In this document: one piece after another, positions 8,532-16,975 of the stretch
How positions within the stretch are numbered: position 1 is the stretch's first letter
Layout of the letters: each line of letters starts with the position of its first letter
Assembly: GCF_900021155.1 (NCBI RefSeq)
Contig: NZ_FCNT01000052.1
Span: forward strand, 62,001-126,000
DNA: 64,000 nt
Source of the DNA: Alistipes sp. CHKCI003
Lineage (GTDB): Bacteria > Bacteroidota > Bacteroidia > Bacteroidales > Rikenellaceae
Direction: 5' to 3'
Made by a program: the position numbers and the translations under genes
The notes under the pieces: generated by a model
The model's input: only the letters and a program-made list of their open reading frames with translations
What the model was told of the DNA's origin: nothing
Database searches by the model: none

Positions 8532-9293
8532 TCAGTATATGAACGGTATGATTCTTTTGCGTTTGAGGACCGTGAATTCCTCGCCGAATTCGGCCGTATA
8601 GCGTTTGTAGAGCGAGGCGGAGCGGGGCGCGAGGTTGGCGAAGGTCCACCACACGAACACCGCGCCGGCCCACGACCACGAGGCGACGGCGAAACCCGTC
8701 CACTCGGTCAGCTCGCCGAAGTAGTTGGCCGAGCTGACGTAGCGGAACATGCCGCCGCGCGGGATGTAGTGGCGCGTGTCGCCCTCCTTGCGCAGGCCGC
8801 GTATGATGGCGTCCGAGCGGCGGTTGACGTACATGCCCGCGAAGAAGATCGCAGCACCGATGTAGATATAAGGCCGGGCGAACCACCCTTCGTAGTAGTC
8901 GGCCGGCGAGACGAAGAAGATCCAGCCTCCCTGCATCAGAGCGTTGAGCGTGTTGAAGAGCATGCCCATCGCGACGATTCCGAAGGGCATTTTCGAGCGG
9001 CCCCGCAGCCGGAGCGGAAAGATGAAGGCGCGGTAGAGGTAGTGGCTCTGGAACATCAGGAAGAGTACGAGCGGTGCGGCCTGCCACGTGCGGTCCGAGA
9101 GGAGCCAGAGGATCGTCATGGCGACGAAGACGGGCGCCTCCATCAGCATCCAGCCGAGCTTGTTGGAGACGGGGAAGCCGTAGCGGCGGTCAAACAGGTA
9201 GCCGTAGCCCGCTTCGAAGAAGTGGAGGGCGACGTATACGACCAGTGCGAGCGCCGCCATCGCGATGAGGAAAATATCGAAGGTCTCTGTCAT
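8532..9293 (-). CDS. 3-oxo-5-alpha-steroid 4-dehydrogenase family membrane protein (steroid 5-alpha-reductase)
   Basis: A 253-residue polytopic membrane protein with about six hydrophobic segments. The C-terminal half matches the steroid 5-alpha-reductase family: PRGGMFRYVSSANYFGEL, EWTGFAVASWS, the helix ending TFANLAPRS, and the closing RKRIIPFIY. This family reduces the delta-4 bond of 3-oxo-steroids with NADPH. I chose the ATG at 9293 because a promoter -7 box lies at 9321-9328, which excludes the upstream in-frame ATG at 9323. First gene of a tight operon followed at 3 bp by an OYE flavoprotein, then an SDR and a HAD phosphatase. Known bacterial members convert 3-oxo-delta-4 bile acids or steroids to the 5-alpha (allo) form; actual substrate untested. 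Confidence 0.85.
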   Translation of the reverse strand: MTETFDIFLIAMAALALVVYVALHFFEAGYGYLFDRRYGFPVSNKLGWMLMEAPVFVAMTILWLLSDRTWQAAPLVLFLMFQSHYLYRAFIFPLRLRGRSKMPFGIVAMGMLFNTLNALMQGGWIFFVSPADYYEGWFARPYIYIGAAIFFAGMYVNRRSDAIIRGLRKEGDTRHYIPRGGMFRYVSSANYFGELTEWTGFAVASWSWAGAVFVWWTFANLAPRSASLYKRYTAEFGEEFTVLKRKRIIPFIY

Positions 9294-9320
9294 GTTGCGA
9301 TTGGTGTTCGGTAAAACACA

Positions 9321-9352
9321 CAAAGGTATGAAAAATCGGACGCAAAACGAAA
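9321..9352 (-). promoter_or_regulatory. promoter of the steroid-type operon
   Basis: Minus strand TTTC, 20-bp spacer, TACCTTTG. The -7 box is a full match, the -33 box has one mismatch. Places the transcript start just upstream of the ATG at 9293. Confidence 0.6.
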
Positions 9353-9825
9353 TTTATTCGGTTTTGCCGGGACGGAGCATCCGAGTCGGAGCCGAAGATG
9401 CGAATGAACCGGGTGCGAAACGCGACCGAATGCGTTTCGCGGGGCGGGTGTTTCCGAAGCGGAAGATCGGCGGATCCTGCAAAACATTGAGGAACGGACG
9501 GCGGATGGTTTGCGGCAGGCGTTCGGAAGGTGCGGACCGCTCCGTCCGGAGCGGTCCGTGTCTGTTCCACATTTATCTTTTCTTACCGGATTCAGCCGGT
9601 CCTGTTCTGCTTCGTCCGGTCCGGTCCCGTCCGGTGCGGTTGGGGCCGTTCGAGGACCGGCGGTCCGCCGGTTCGTCGCGGGAGGGGAGGCGTCGTCGCG
9701 GGAAGACTTTCCGCTTTCCGTGCGGGATGCGGTTTGTCCGGCATCCGCGAAAAGGGGGTGTCCGGCGCGTTTATTCAACTTTACGGGTATGCCTGTTCGG
9801 AGAAAAAGATGATGACGGTACGCAT
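9353..9825. other. non-coding stretch
   Basis: About 470 bp between the steroid-type operon promoter and the gadB terminator. Rich in runs such as GGTCCGGTCCCGTCCGG; no supported gene. Confidence 0.4.
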
Positions 9826-9863
9826 AAAAGAGGCTGTCTGCGATTCGCCAGACAGCCTCTTTT
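9826..9863 (-). terminator. palindromic terminator after gadB
   Basis: Perfect 15-bp arms, aaaagaggctgtctg and its complement, around an 8-nt loop, with T-runs on both sides. Lies 21 bp past the gadB stop. It belongs to the dispersed GGCTGTC palindrome family seen through the window. Confidence 0.8.
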
Positions 9864-9884
9864 CGCTATGGTCCGAAGAACGGT

Positions 9885-11300
9885 TCAATGGGTGAAGACC
9901 CGTCCCAGCTGCTTCTCCTGCTTTTCGTAGGCGATGCGCGACGTGGTGGGGTATTCCAGCTTTTCGAATTCGGCGACGGCGTTGCGGATGTCGCCCAACA
10001 GCATGTCGGCCATGTCGCGCGACATGCCCTGACGCACCACGATACGCATGACCACCAGATCCTCGATGTTCTTGGGCATCGTGTAGGCCGGGACCATCCA
10101 GCCGCTCTGTTGCAGTTTGGCCTGCAGGTCGTAGAGGGTCCACTTCGCCTTCTTGTCGTAATCGGGCTTCATGTACCAGATGAAGAGCGGGTTGACCAGC
10201 TTGTCGGCGTAGTTCTCGAAACAGGGCATCTTGCCGATTTCGTCGTGGCAGTACTGCGCCACGTCCATCGAGTTCTGCTGCACCTCCTTGTAGCCTTCGA
10301 ATCCCAGCCGGATGAAGTTGTAGTACTGTCCGAGGATCTGCGCGGCGGGACGCGAGAAGTTGAGCCCTACCTGCGTGATGTTGGCGCCGAGGTAGTTGAC
10401 GCTGAACGACATTTCGTCGGGCAGGTATTTCTTGTCCTTCCATACGACCCATCCCAGACCCGGGTATACGAGACCGTACTTGTGGCCCGACGTGGAGATC
10501 GAGAGCACCCATTTGAGGCGGAAGTCCCATTTGACCTCGGGGTTGAGGAACGGGAGGATGAAACCGCCCGATGCGGCGTCCACGTGGATCGGAATTTCAT
10601 AGCCCGTCTGGGCGTTGTAGGCGTCGAGTTCCTTGTCCAGCGCTTCGATGTCGTCGTTGAGCCCCGTCCACGTAACGCCTGCGATCGGCACGATGCAGAT
10701 CGTGTTTTCGTCGCACATGTCGAGCGCCTGTTTCGGATCGAGCGTGATTCGGTCGAGCGTCAGAGGCACGGTGCGCAATTCGATCTGCCAGAGCTGGCAG
10801 AACTTCTCCCAAACCACCTGAAAACCGGCGCTCATCACCAGATTGGGTTTGTCGATGGGTTTGCCGGCGGCCTGCCGGCGGTGGCGCCAGCGAAGCCATG
10901 CGGCCACGCCGCCCAGCATGCAGGCTTCGGACGAGCCGATGCCCAGCGCGCCGGTTTTCCACTCGGCTTTTTCGGGCGTGTTCCACAGGTTGGCCATGAT
11001 GTTGATGCAGCGGCCGCACATCACGGCGACGCGCGGGTATTCCGTTTCGTCGATGTAGTTGACGTCGATGGCTTCGTTCATCAGGCGCGTGGCATAGTCG
11101 TCCATGTAGGTCGTTACGAACGTGGCGAGATTCAGCCGCGGCTGGGTCTGGGCATAGGTTTCGTCCTTGACCAGCTGGTAGGCGATCTCGGGTGCGGTCT
11201 TGTTTTTCGGGATGAACTCCGTCGGTGCGGGAGTGAGCATCTTTTTCGAGCCGAAGATAGCGGTCGTAACGTTCTCTCTGGTGTCGTTTTTTTGATCCAT
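9885..11300 (-). CDS. gadB: glutamate decarboxylase
   Basis: A 471-residue PLP-dependent decarboxylase (E. coli GadB has 466) converting glutamate to GABA plus CO2 and consuming a proton, commonly for acid resistance. The PLP lysine lies in STSGHKYGLVYPGLGW; further family features are IGSSEACMLGG, HVDAASGGF and the C-terminal VVRQGMSRD. The very C-terminus ends in GRVFTH; the His before last position resembles the autoinhibitory C-terminal tail of GadB. The start at 11300 (MDQKND) is preferred over an in-frame ATG at 11342 because GadB proteins begin close to this point and the intervening stretch is AT-rich leader. No gadC antiporter lies in the window. A strong palindromic terminator follows. 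Confidence 0.95.
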   Translation of the reverse strand: MDQKNDTRENVTTAIFGSKKMLTPAPTEFIPKNKTAPEIAYQLVKDETYAQTQPRLNLATFVTTYMDDYATRLMNEAIDVNYIDETEYPRVAVMCGRCINIMANLWNTPEKAEWKTGALGIGSSEACMLGGVAAWLRWRHRRQAAGKPIDKPNLVMSAGFQVVWEKFCQLWQIELRTVPLTLDRITLDPKQALDMCDENTICIVPIAGVTWTGLNDDIEALDKELDAYNAQTGYEIPIHVDAASGGFILPFLNPEVKWDFRLKWVLSISTSGHKYGLVYPGLGWVVWKDKKYLPDEMSFSVNYLGANITQVGLNFSRPAAQILGQYYNFIRLGFEGYKEVQQNSMDVAQYCHDEIGKMPCFENYADKLVNPLFIWYMKPDYDKKAKWTLYDLQAKLQQSGWMVPAYTMPKNIEDLVVMRIVVRQGMSRDMADMLLGDIRNAVAEFEKLEYPTTSRIAYEKQEKQLGRVFTH

Positions 11301-11428
11301 AACGAAAAAATAATTAAAGTTTACATCCTCTGTCGAATCCATAAACTGTGCCAGCGGACGGCATGCGGCGGAGAGCCCGGTCCGTGGAAAAATCGGAACG
11401 GAGCGTGGGAAAGTCCGAAAAAATTTTC

Positions 11429-11436
11429 TATATTTG
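11429..11436 (+). promoter_or_regulatory. -7 box upstream of the SPFH operon
   Basis: TATATTTG, a full TAnnTTTG match, 38 bp before the ATG at 11474; no clear -33 TTTG. It lies inside the longer upstream-extended reading frame, supporting the 11474 start. Confidence 0.5.
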
Positions 11437-11473
11437 TAATATCATTGTGATATTACTTAAAAAACTGAACGAC

Positions 11474-12436
11474 ATGGAAAACAGGAATTTCGTTTACGAC
11501 GGATGGAAAACCGGCGGATTCGTCGCCCTGCCGCTGATCCTCGCGGGGCTCGCCGCCGGCATCGTGCTGATCGCATCGGGGGCGGGCGTCTTGTCCGAAC
11601 TCTCCGGCGGGCTGGGGACGCTCGCGGTCGTCGCGGGGGTGCTGTGGTTCGTTGCGATGATCGTCTGCCTCAAGGGATTCATGCTGCTCGAACCGAACGA
11701 GGCCCGTGTGATGGTCTTTTTCGGCAAGTACCGGGGAACATTTTACGACACGGGCTTCTGGTGGGTCAATCCGCTGATGTCGGCCAAGAATATTTCGGTC
11801 CGCGCCCGCAACCTCAATGTCGAGCCCATCAAGGTGAACGACAAGACGGGGAATCCGATTCTCATCGGTTTGGTGCTGGTGTGGAAGATCAAGCGCGACG
11901 ACATTTACAAGGCTGTTTTCGAGATCGACGCTCCGACCGGTGCGGGACAGGCGGCCGTCTCGGCCAGCGCACGCATGAACATACTCGAAAATTTCGTCGG
12001 CGTGCAGAGCGACGCCGCCCTCAGGCAGGTAGCCGGATGCTATGCCTACGACAACAGCGGTGTGGCGGACGACGAGCTGACGCTCCGCTCGAACAGTGCG
12101 GAGATCAACGAGCAGCTCGAAAGCAAGCTCGACGAACGTCTGGCGATGGCCGGCATCGAGGTGGTCGAAGCCCGGATCAACTATCTGGCCTACGCTCCGG
12201 AGATCGCGGCCGTGATGCTGCGCCGCCAGCAGGCCGACGCGATCATCGCGGCGCGTGAAAAGATCGTCGAAGGGGCGGTTACGATGGTGCGGATGGCACT
12301 CGACAGGCTGTCCGACGAACGGATCGTGGAGCTCGACGAGGAACGCAAGGCCGCGATGGTGAGCAATCTGCTGGTCGTGTTGTGTGCCGACGAGGCCGCG
12401 CAGCCCGTCGTCAATGCGGGAACGTTGCATCATTGA
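11474..12436 (+). CDS. SPFH (band 7/stomatin) domain membrane protein
   Basis: A 320-residue SPFH protein. Two hydrophobic segments occupy roughly residues 15-65 ([19 protein letters not shown] and [18 protein letters not shown]); the band-7 domain follows from [16 protein letters not shown] through about residue 240, with ISVRARNLN and a C-terminal helical [20 protein letters not shown] stretch typical of stomatin/prohibitin proteins. Such proteins oligomerise at the inner membrane and influence membrane microdomains or proteolysis. It is followed 5 bp later by an Arc-type DNA-binding protein, a pairing often seen in Bacteroidota, and then a small membrane protein. Function of the trio is not established. 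Confidence 0.9.
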   Translation: MENRNFVYDGWKTGGFVALPLILAGLAAGIVLIASGAGVLSELSGGLGTLAVVAGVLWFVAMIVCLKGFMLLEPNEARVMVFFGKYRGTFYDTGFWWVNPLMSAKNISVRARNLNVEPIKVNDKTGNPILIGLVLVWKIKRDDIYKAVFEIDAPTGAGQAAVSASARMNILENFVGVQSDAALRQVAGCYAYDNSGVADDELTLRSNSAEINEQLESKLDERLAMAGIEVVEARINYLAYAPEIAAVMLRRQQADAIIAAREKIVEGAVTMVRMALDRLSDERIVELDEERKAAMVSNLLVVLCADEAAQPVVNAGTLHH

Positions 12437-12441
12437 CGGTC

Positions 12442-12669
12442 ATGGCGAAACGGGACCGGACGAAGAGTTTCGTGCTCCGTGTGGATGCCGCGACGATGGA
12501 GGCGCTCGAAGCGTGGGCCGCCGACGAGTTCCGCAGCATCAACGGTCAGCTGCAATGGCTCATAGCCGACGCCCTGCGCCGCAGCGGAAGAATGAAGAAA
12601 GTAACGGAAAATACGAATGAAACCGCAAGACAAAACTCCGGGCCGGAAGATCCGGCTGGGGAAATATGA
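12442..12669 (+). CDS. Arc-type ribbon-helix-helix DNA-binding protein
   Basis: A 75-residue protein with an Arc/MetJ-like ribbon-helix-helix: strand KSFVLRVDAATMEALEAWA, then EFRSINGQLQWLIADALRR as the helix pair. The tail is polar. It begins 5 bp after the SPFH stop and probably shares its transcript. In Bacteroidota this small protein accompanies SPFH genes; whether it binds DNA to regulate the operon is unknown. Confidence 0.8.
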   Translation: MAKRDRTKSFVLRVDAATMEALEAWAADEFRSINGQLQWLIADALRRSGRMKKVTENTNETARQNSGPEDPAGEI

Positions 12670-13183
12670 TATGGGAGTGCTGCGCGGTGCGGGCTGGATG
12701 GCCCTGTTCACTGCGCGGTTCTGGCGCGAGCTCGTTTTCAACCGGCTGTGGCTCGGTCTGGTGCCGGTCGGGGCGGCGGCGTTCGTCGTGATGTTCCTGC
12801 TGAACCGGTATGCGGCCGGTTTTTCGGTGCCGACGGCGATGGGCAAGGCGTTCGTCTACTGTCTCTGGAGTGCTTTTTGTTATGCGATCGGAATCTGGAG
12901 CGTGGTTTGCCGCAGGCTCGGTATCGGCGAGGACGGCGAAGAGGACGGCGAAGAGGGTGAAGACAGCGACGGCGGCGGACGCTTTGCCGGACGATGGGCC
13001 GCCTGTCTGCTCCTCGGCGCGCTGGCTCTTCTGTTCGTCGGCTGGGTCTGCTGGCCGGCGATCGGTTACTGGCTGTGGGGGCGGGGCGACTGGATCGCAG
13101 CCGTTACGGGGCCTGTGTTCAAGATCGTACTCGTGGCGTCGTTCTTCTGCCCCGTGATTTGGAATCACTCTCTTGAGAAATAG
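12617..13183 (+). CDS. small membrane protein of the SPFH operon
   Basis: A 188-residue protein of unknown function with about four hydrophobic segments (around LGLVPVGAAAFVVMFLL, FVYCLWSAFCYAIGIWSV, LLLGALALLFVGWVCW and FKIVLVASFFCPVIW) and an acidic loop rich in Glu, Asp and Gly (residues ~105-120). From the ATG at 12617 it would overlap the Arc gene by 53 bp; an alternative ATG at 12671, one base after the Arc stop and preceded by ggggaa, would give 170 residues. The basic KIRLGKYDM segment just before that second ATG looks protein-like, so I kept the longer form with low certainty on the start. Confidence 0.65.
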   Translation: MKPQDKTPGRKIRLGKYDMGVLRGAGWMALFTARFWRELVFNRLWLGLVPVGAAAFVVMFLLNRYAAGFSVPTAMGKAFVYCLWSAFCYAIGIWSVVCRRLGIGEDGEEDGEEGEDSDGGGRFAGRWAACLLLGALALLFVGWVCWPAIGYWLWGRGDWIAAVTGPVFKIVLVASFFCPVIWNHSLEK

Positions 13184-13190
13184 TCGGGAT

Positions 13191-13892
13191 ATGAAAAGAA
13201 TCGTAGTTTTCACCGGGGCGGGCATGAGCGCCGACAGCGGTCTGGCCACGTTCCGCGATGCGGACGGCCTGTGGGCCAACTACCGGATCGAGGAGGTCTG
13301 CACGCCCGAAGCGTTGGCGCGCGACCGCCGCAAGGTGGTGGAATTTTACAACATGCGCCGCCGCGAAATGCTCGAAAAGGAGCCGAATGCGGGCCACCGC
13401 GCCATCGCCGGGCTCGAAAAACGGTTCGACGTGGAGGTGCTGACGCAGAATGTGGACGATCTGCACGAACGGGCCGGATCGTCCCGCGTTACGCATCTGC
13501 ACGGAGAACTCGCGAAACTCCGCTCGTCGCGCGATCCGGAGCTCGTCGTGCCGATCGAAGGGTGGGAGCAGCGGCTCGACGCCACGGCTCCCGACGGCGC
13601 GCTGCTGCGGCCGCATATCGTCTTTTTCGGCGAGGCGGTACCGATGTTCGATGCGGCGGCGCGGATCGCCTCGACGGCCGACGTGCTCGTCGTGGTGGGC
13701 ACTTCGCTGGCGGTCTATCCGGCGGCGGCGCTCGTGCGCTGCGTGCGTCCCGAGGTGCCGGTTTACCTCGTGGATCCCGGGTCGCCCGATACGACGATGA
13801 TCCGCAATCCGCTGACCCACATTCGTGCACGGGCCGCAGTCGGAATGCCGGAGCTGGCTGCGCGGCTCGTCGCGGAGTACGGCGAACGTTGA
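13191..13892 (+). CDS. cobB: NAD-dependent protein deacylase (sirtuin) lacking zinc cysteines
   Basis: A 233-residue sirtuin that removes acyl groups from lysines using NAD+. Family motifs: FTGAGMSADSGLATFRD (NAD binding), TQNVDDLHERAG, the catalytic-His motif HLHGEL, PHIVFFGEA and VVGTSLAVYPAA. The structural zinc site, normally two CxxC pairs between HLHG and the FGE motif, is absent: that stretch (AKLRSSRDPELVVPIEGW...) has no cysteine. Zn-free relatives may exist in Bacteroidota; activity could be retained. It starts 7 bp after the membrane-protein stop and may be the last gene of that operon. Confidence 0.9.
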   Translation: MKRIVVFTGAGMSADSGLATFRDADGLWANYRIEEVCTPEALARDRRKVVEFYNMRRREMLEKEPNAGHRAIAGLEKRFDVEVLTQNVDDLHERAGSSRVTHLHGELAKLRSSRDPELVVPIEGWEQRLDATAPDGALLRPHIVFFGEAVPMFDAAARIASTADVLVVVGTSLAVYPAAALVRCVRPEVPVYLVDPGSPDTTMIRNPLTHIRARAAVGMPELAARLVAEYGER

Positions 13893-14499
13893 TCTCCGGT
13901 CTCTTTTCCGCGATGTCGCGTCGTGCGAAATCTTCGGCAGCCGCTCTGCGCCGGGGCGGGGCGTTTCCCGCGTTTCGGAGCGATTGCGGAGCGGTCTCGG
14001 CATCGTTCGGTGCGATTCCGGAAGGTTCGGGTTCCGTTCCTCCGCAGCAGGTCCGGCCGAGGCCGGCAGTCGGTCGCAAAGAGAGGCGTGGCGGGCCGCC
14101 CCTCCCCCGGGACAACGGCCTGTCCTGCGGCCGGGGCCCGATCGCGAATCCTCTCGAATCCGGCTCGCTTTGGTTTTACCGGGTGTTTTAGGAGACACGG
14201 ATCCTCCGTTCGGTCCGGTGCCGCCGGCGGATCTACGCCCTCTGTCCGGCGGGGATGTGGGGCGCGAACGGGCTGACAGCTCCGTTCTGACGATCCGAGG
14301 GTGTCCGACAAGTCGCAGACACCCTCTTTCGAAGCATTCCTGTCCGGACCCGATTCCGGAATATGCGGTTCTCGGAGAAGCGGAAAAACTTGCCCGACAT
14401 TCCCATTCCCGGATTCGGGGCACGCCGGACAACCGCCGTCTCCGCCTTGTGCGGACAAGCGCTCTGCGCGAGCGGAGGAGGTTTTGCGCCCGGCGGCCG
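13893..14499. other. non-coding stretch containing a palindrome
   Basis: About 600 bp of GC-rich sequence between convergent genes. Apart from the palindrome at 14297-14326, nothing supported. Confidence 0.4.
14297..14326 (+). terminator. GGGTGTC palindrome, possible bidirectional terminator
   Basis: gagggtgtc / gacaccctc arms around the loop cgacaagtcgca, followed by TTTC. Member of the dispersed palindrome family; sits between the convergent cobB and lipoprotein genes. Confidence 0.55.
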
Positions 14500-15303
14500 C
14501 TATTTGTAGGAGATCGTGTAGGTGTTGATCGTCGCTCCGGTGTCGTCTTTCTCGGTGATGCGGGTGATGCGGTCCGCGTCGTCCGTCTCGTAGGTGTAGC
14601 GGTATTCGACTTCCTGTGCGGAATCCTCCGTCCTGCGCATCTTCGGCAGATCGGAGTCCCGTTTGCCGCCCCAGCCGTAGAGCATCGGGAAGGTATTGTC
14701 GCCGTGCGACTCCTGCGCGATCAGATAGGAGAGGTTGAGGTTGGCGTCGTTAGCGAGGTCGCCGTACTCGAAAATCGTCGTCGAAAGCAGTTTCGGAACG
14801 ACGGAGCTTTGGCCCGGTCCGTATTTTTTTATCATGGCCAGATTGCAGCGGTCGCCGGCGAGCAGGTATTGGTAATCGCTCCACCGGCCTTCGGTCTGCT
14901 CCGGTTCGTAGTAGTAGCCGTTGGCGTTGTAATGATAGGAGGCCAGTGTCCGGTCGCCGGAGACGAGTTCCCGCGCATAGCCCTCTTCGTCGAGCAGGAG
15001 CGTGAGCGGTTCGCCGTTGTCCGTGCCGATGTCGATCCGTCCGTTGCCGTAGACGAATTCCCGGACGGAACTGCTCACCTGCGTATCCGTGTCGACGAGG
15101 GTCGTGATCTGCTGTTTCACACGTTGCTGTTCGTCGTAGAAAAAGGTCGTGATGGCGACATCGCCCGAGCGTTGCTCCGTTCGGATCTGGCTGATCAGCT
15201 CGGACACGGGTTCCGGCTGGCTGATGGTGCTCTCCTTGACGGAGCATCCTGTGAGTACGGCGCATGCCAGCGCCGCGATGGGAAGATAGAAAGTGCTTTT
15301 CAT
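14500..15303 (-). CDS. hypothetical lipoprotein
   Basis: A 267-residue protein with a lipoprotein signal peptide (MKSTFYLPIAALACAVLTGC, Cys20). The mature part is beta-rich with repeated Tyr- and Thr-rich stretches such as VREFVYGNGRIDIG, SYHYNANGYYYE and EVEYRYTYETDDADRITRI, reminiscent of the RHS-like/DUF4595-type lipoproteins of Bacteroidota; I cannot assign the family with certainty. It lies 12 bp after meaB and is the last gene of a leftward three-gene unit. Probably outer-membrane-anchored; function unknown. Confidence 0.75.
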   Translation of the reverse strand: MKSTFYLPIAALACAVLTGCSVKESTISQPEPVSELISQIRTEQRSGDVAITTFFYDEQQRVKQQITTLVDTDTQVSSSVREFVYGNGRIDIGTDNGEPLTLLLDEEGYARELVSGDRTLASYHYNANGYYYEPEQTEGRWSDYQYLLAGDRCNLAMIKKYGPGQSSVVPKLLSTTIFEYGDLANDANLNLSYLIAQESHGDNTFPMLYGWGGKRDSDLPKMRRTEDSAQEVEYRYTYETDDADRITRITEKDDTGATINTYTISYK

Positions 15304-15315
15304 GGGTCGGGTGTT

Positions 15316-16440
15316 CTATCGTTTAGCGGATTTATCTTCGAAATAGAGGTCCAGCAGCTCTTTGGCCGCGATGAACGAACTGAGACGGGCGTCGAGCACG
15401 CGCTGTTCGTAATCGCCGATCCGTTTCTCGACTTGGGGATCGTGGTAGAAACTGTTGCGCAGCGCTTCGTTGATGCTCTCGTACATCCAATATTTGTTCT
15501 GCCGGTTGCGGTTGTGCTGGAAATAGCCGTTGGATTCGGTGTGCGCGAGAAACTCCTCGACGCCTTTCCAGACCTCTTCCAGACCGGTCCGGGCGACCGC
15601 CGAGCAGGTGTAGACCTTGGGCCGCCATCCCGATTCGGGCATGGGAAAGAGCCGCAAGGCTCCTTGGAACTGGGTCTTGGCCAGTTCGGCCTTGTGGATG
15701 TTCTCGCCGTCGGCCTTGGTGATGACCATGATGTCGGCCATCTCCATGATGCCGCGTTTGATGCCTTGCAGTTCGTCGCCCGCGCCGGAGATTTGCAGCA
15801 GCATGAACATGTCCACCATCGAGTGCACGGCCGTCTCGGACTGTCCGACGCCCACGGTCTCGATGAAGATCACGTCGAATCCGGCCGCTTCGCACAGCAC
15901 GATTGTTTCGCGCGTCTTGCGGGCGACGCCGCCCAGCGAGCCCGCCGAAGGCGAGGGGCGGATGAAGACATCGGGATTGGACGAGATGCTCTCCATGCGG
16001 GTCTTGTCGCCGAGGATCGAGCCGCCGCTCCGCTCCGACGAGGGGTCGATGGCCAGCACGGCGAGCTTGTGCCGCAGCGACGTAACCATGTTGCCGACGG
16101 CTTCGATGAAGGTCGATTTGCCCGCGCCCGGGACGCCCGTGATGCCGATGCGGACCGATCGGCCCGCATGGGGCAGACAGCGTTCGATGATCTCCTGCGC
16201 CTGTTGATAGTGGTCGGGATTGCTGCTCTCGACGAGCGTGATGGCCTGCGAGAGAACGGTGATGTCGCCCCGGAGGATGCCGGCGACATACTCCTCGGTG
16301 GAGAGACGGCGTCTTTTCGGTCTGCGGAAGTGAGGATTGACGATGGGTTGGTCGGCGACGCCTTCGGTTACGTTGAGCGCGCTGTCGTGATGGGCGTCGA
16401 TATACTCTTTTTCGTAGTGGTCGATTTTGGTGAAAGACAT
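15316..16440 (-). CDS. meaB: methylmalonyl-CoA mutase-associated GTPase MeaB
   Basis: A 374-residue G3E-family P-loop GTPase that protects and reloads B12-dependent methylmalonyl-CoA mutase. Walker A is GITGVPGAGKSTFIE; further motifs are AIDPSSERSGGSILGDKTRM, FIETVGVGQSE (Walker B/G3) and VITKADGEN (NKxD-like). A long N-terminal segment (residues 1-85) with RRLSTEEYVAGILRGD precedes the G domain, as usual for MeaB. The mutase genes are not in this window, but the epimerase and decarboxylase of the same succinate-to-propionate route lie only 2 kb away. It starts 2 bp after the thioredoxin-fold gene and so is in the same transcript. Confidence 0.93.
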   Translation of the reverse strand: MSFTKIDHYEKEYIDAHHDSALNVTEGVADQPIVNPHFRRPKRRRLSTEEYVAGILRGDITVLSQAITLVESSNPDHYQQAQEIIERCLPHAGRSVRIGITGVPGAGKSTFIEAVGNMVTSLRHKLAVLAIDPSSERSGGSILGDKTRMESISSNPDVFIRPSPSAGSLGGVARKTRETIVLCEAAGFDVIFIETVGVGQSETAVHSMVDMFMLLQISGAGDELQGIKRGIMEMADIMVITKADGENIHKAELAKTQFQGALRLFPMPESGWRPKVYTCSAVARTGLEEVWKGVEEFLAHTESNGYFQHNRNRQNKYWMYESINEALRNSFYHDPQVEKRIGDYEQRVLDARLSSFIAAKELLDLYFEDKSAKR

Positions 16441-16442
16441 GG

Positions 16443-16907
16443 TTATTCAGCGATTTTTTCGATAAAAGCAGGGGTCAGTTGCAGGGAGTTTCCCATCCAT
16501 AAGGCACGGTTTTTGGCATCGGTCAGCACGCCGAACGGCAGGTAGGCGACACCGAAGTTCGCGAAGCTTCTGCCCGAAGCGTCGAATCCCACTCCGATCC
16601 GCTGCGAAACGTAGGGGCGCAGGATGGCTGCGACCTTCTCTTCGCTCTCTTGTGCGACGACCACGATCCGCAGTCGTCCGCCGAGTTCGTCGGCTGCGGC
16701 TTTCAGCCGGTCGAGCGAACGGATGCCCTCCTTGTTCGACGAGTGGTAGAATTCGATGTAGGTCAGCGGTGCCGCTTCGGGCTGGCGGCCTTCGAGCCAG
16801 CCCGAGATTTTCAGCTCGGGTACGCGCTCGCCCAGCGCGATGCGCTGCGCCTGTGCGCCGCACGCTCCCGAGAGCACGAAGAGAAAGATAAGGAGTACGT
16901 TTTTCAT
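16443..16907 (-). CDS. exported thioredoxin-fold protein without CXXC
   Basis: A 154-residue protein with a signal peptide (MKNVLLIFLFVLSGACGAQA) and a thioredoxin-like fold inferred from LGERVPELKISGWLEG, then TYIEFYHSSNKEG, RIVVVAQESEEKV and the cis-Pro-like region AYLPFGVLTDAKNRALWMG. The position of the redox CXXC (after FW/FY) reads NKEG at residues 58-61, so a disulfide redox role is unlikely; a scaffold or substrate-binding role is possible. First gene of the unit with meaB; a TATCTTCG -7 box precedes it. The link to MeaB is by position only. Confidence 0.75.
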   Translation of the reverse strand: MKNVLLIFLFVLSGACGAQAQRIALGERVPELKISGWLEGRQPEAAPLTYIEFYHSSNKEGIRSLDRLKAAADELGGRLRIVVVAQESEEKVAAILRPYVSQRIGVGFDASGRSFANFGVAYLPFGVLTDAKNRALWMGNSLQLTPAFIEKIAE

Positions 16908-16925
16908 GGTACGACTTATTTTCAG

Positions 16926-16933
16926 CGAAGATA
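16926..16933 (-). promoter_or_regulatory. -7 box upstream of the thioredoxin-fold/meaB unit
   Basis: Minus strand TATCTTCG, one mismatch to TAnnTTTG, 18 bp before the start codon; -33 unclear. Confidence 0.4.
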
Positions 16934-16975
16934 CGAAATATTTGCCACAATGACGAACAACTTCTGCTTTTTGTT

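Noticed and set aside
9781..9930. Short frames over the gadB terminator
   Set aside because: Cross a perfect palindrome and the gadB 3' end.
13825..16545. 906-residue + frame
   Set aside because: Runs antisense across the lipoprotein and meaB genes and through a palindrome.
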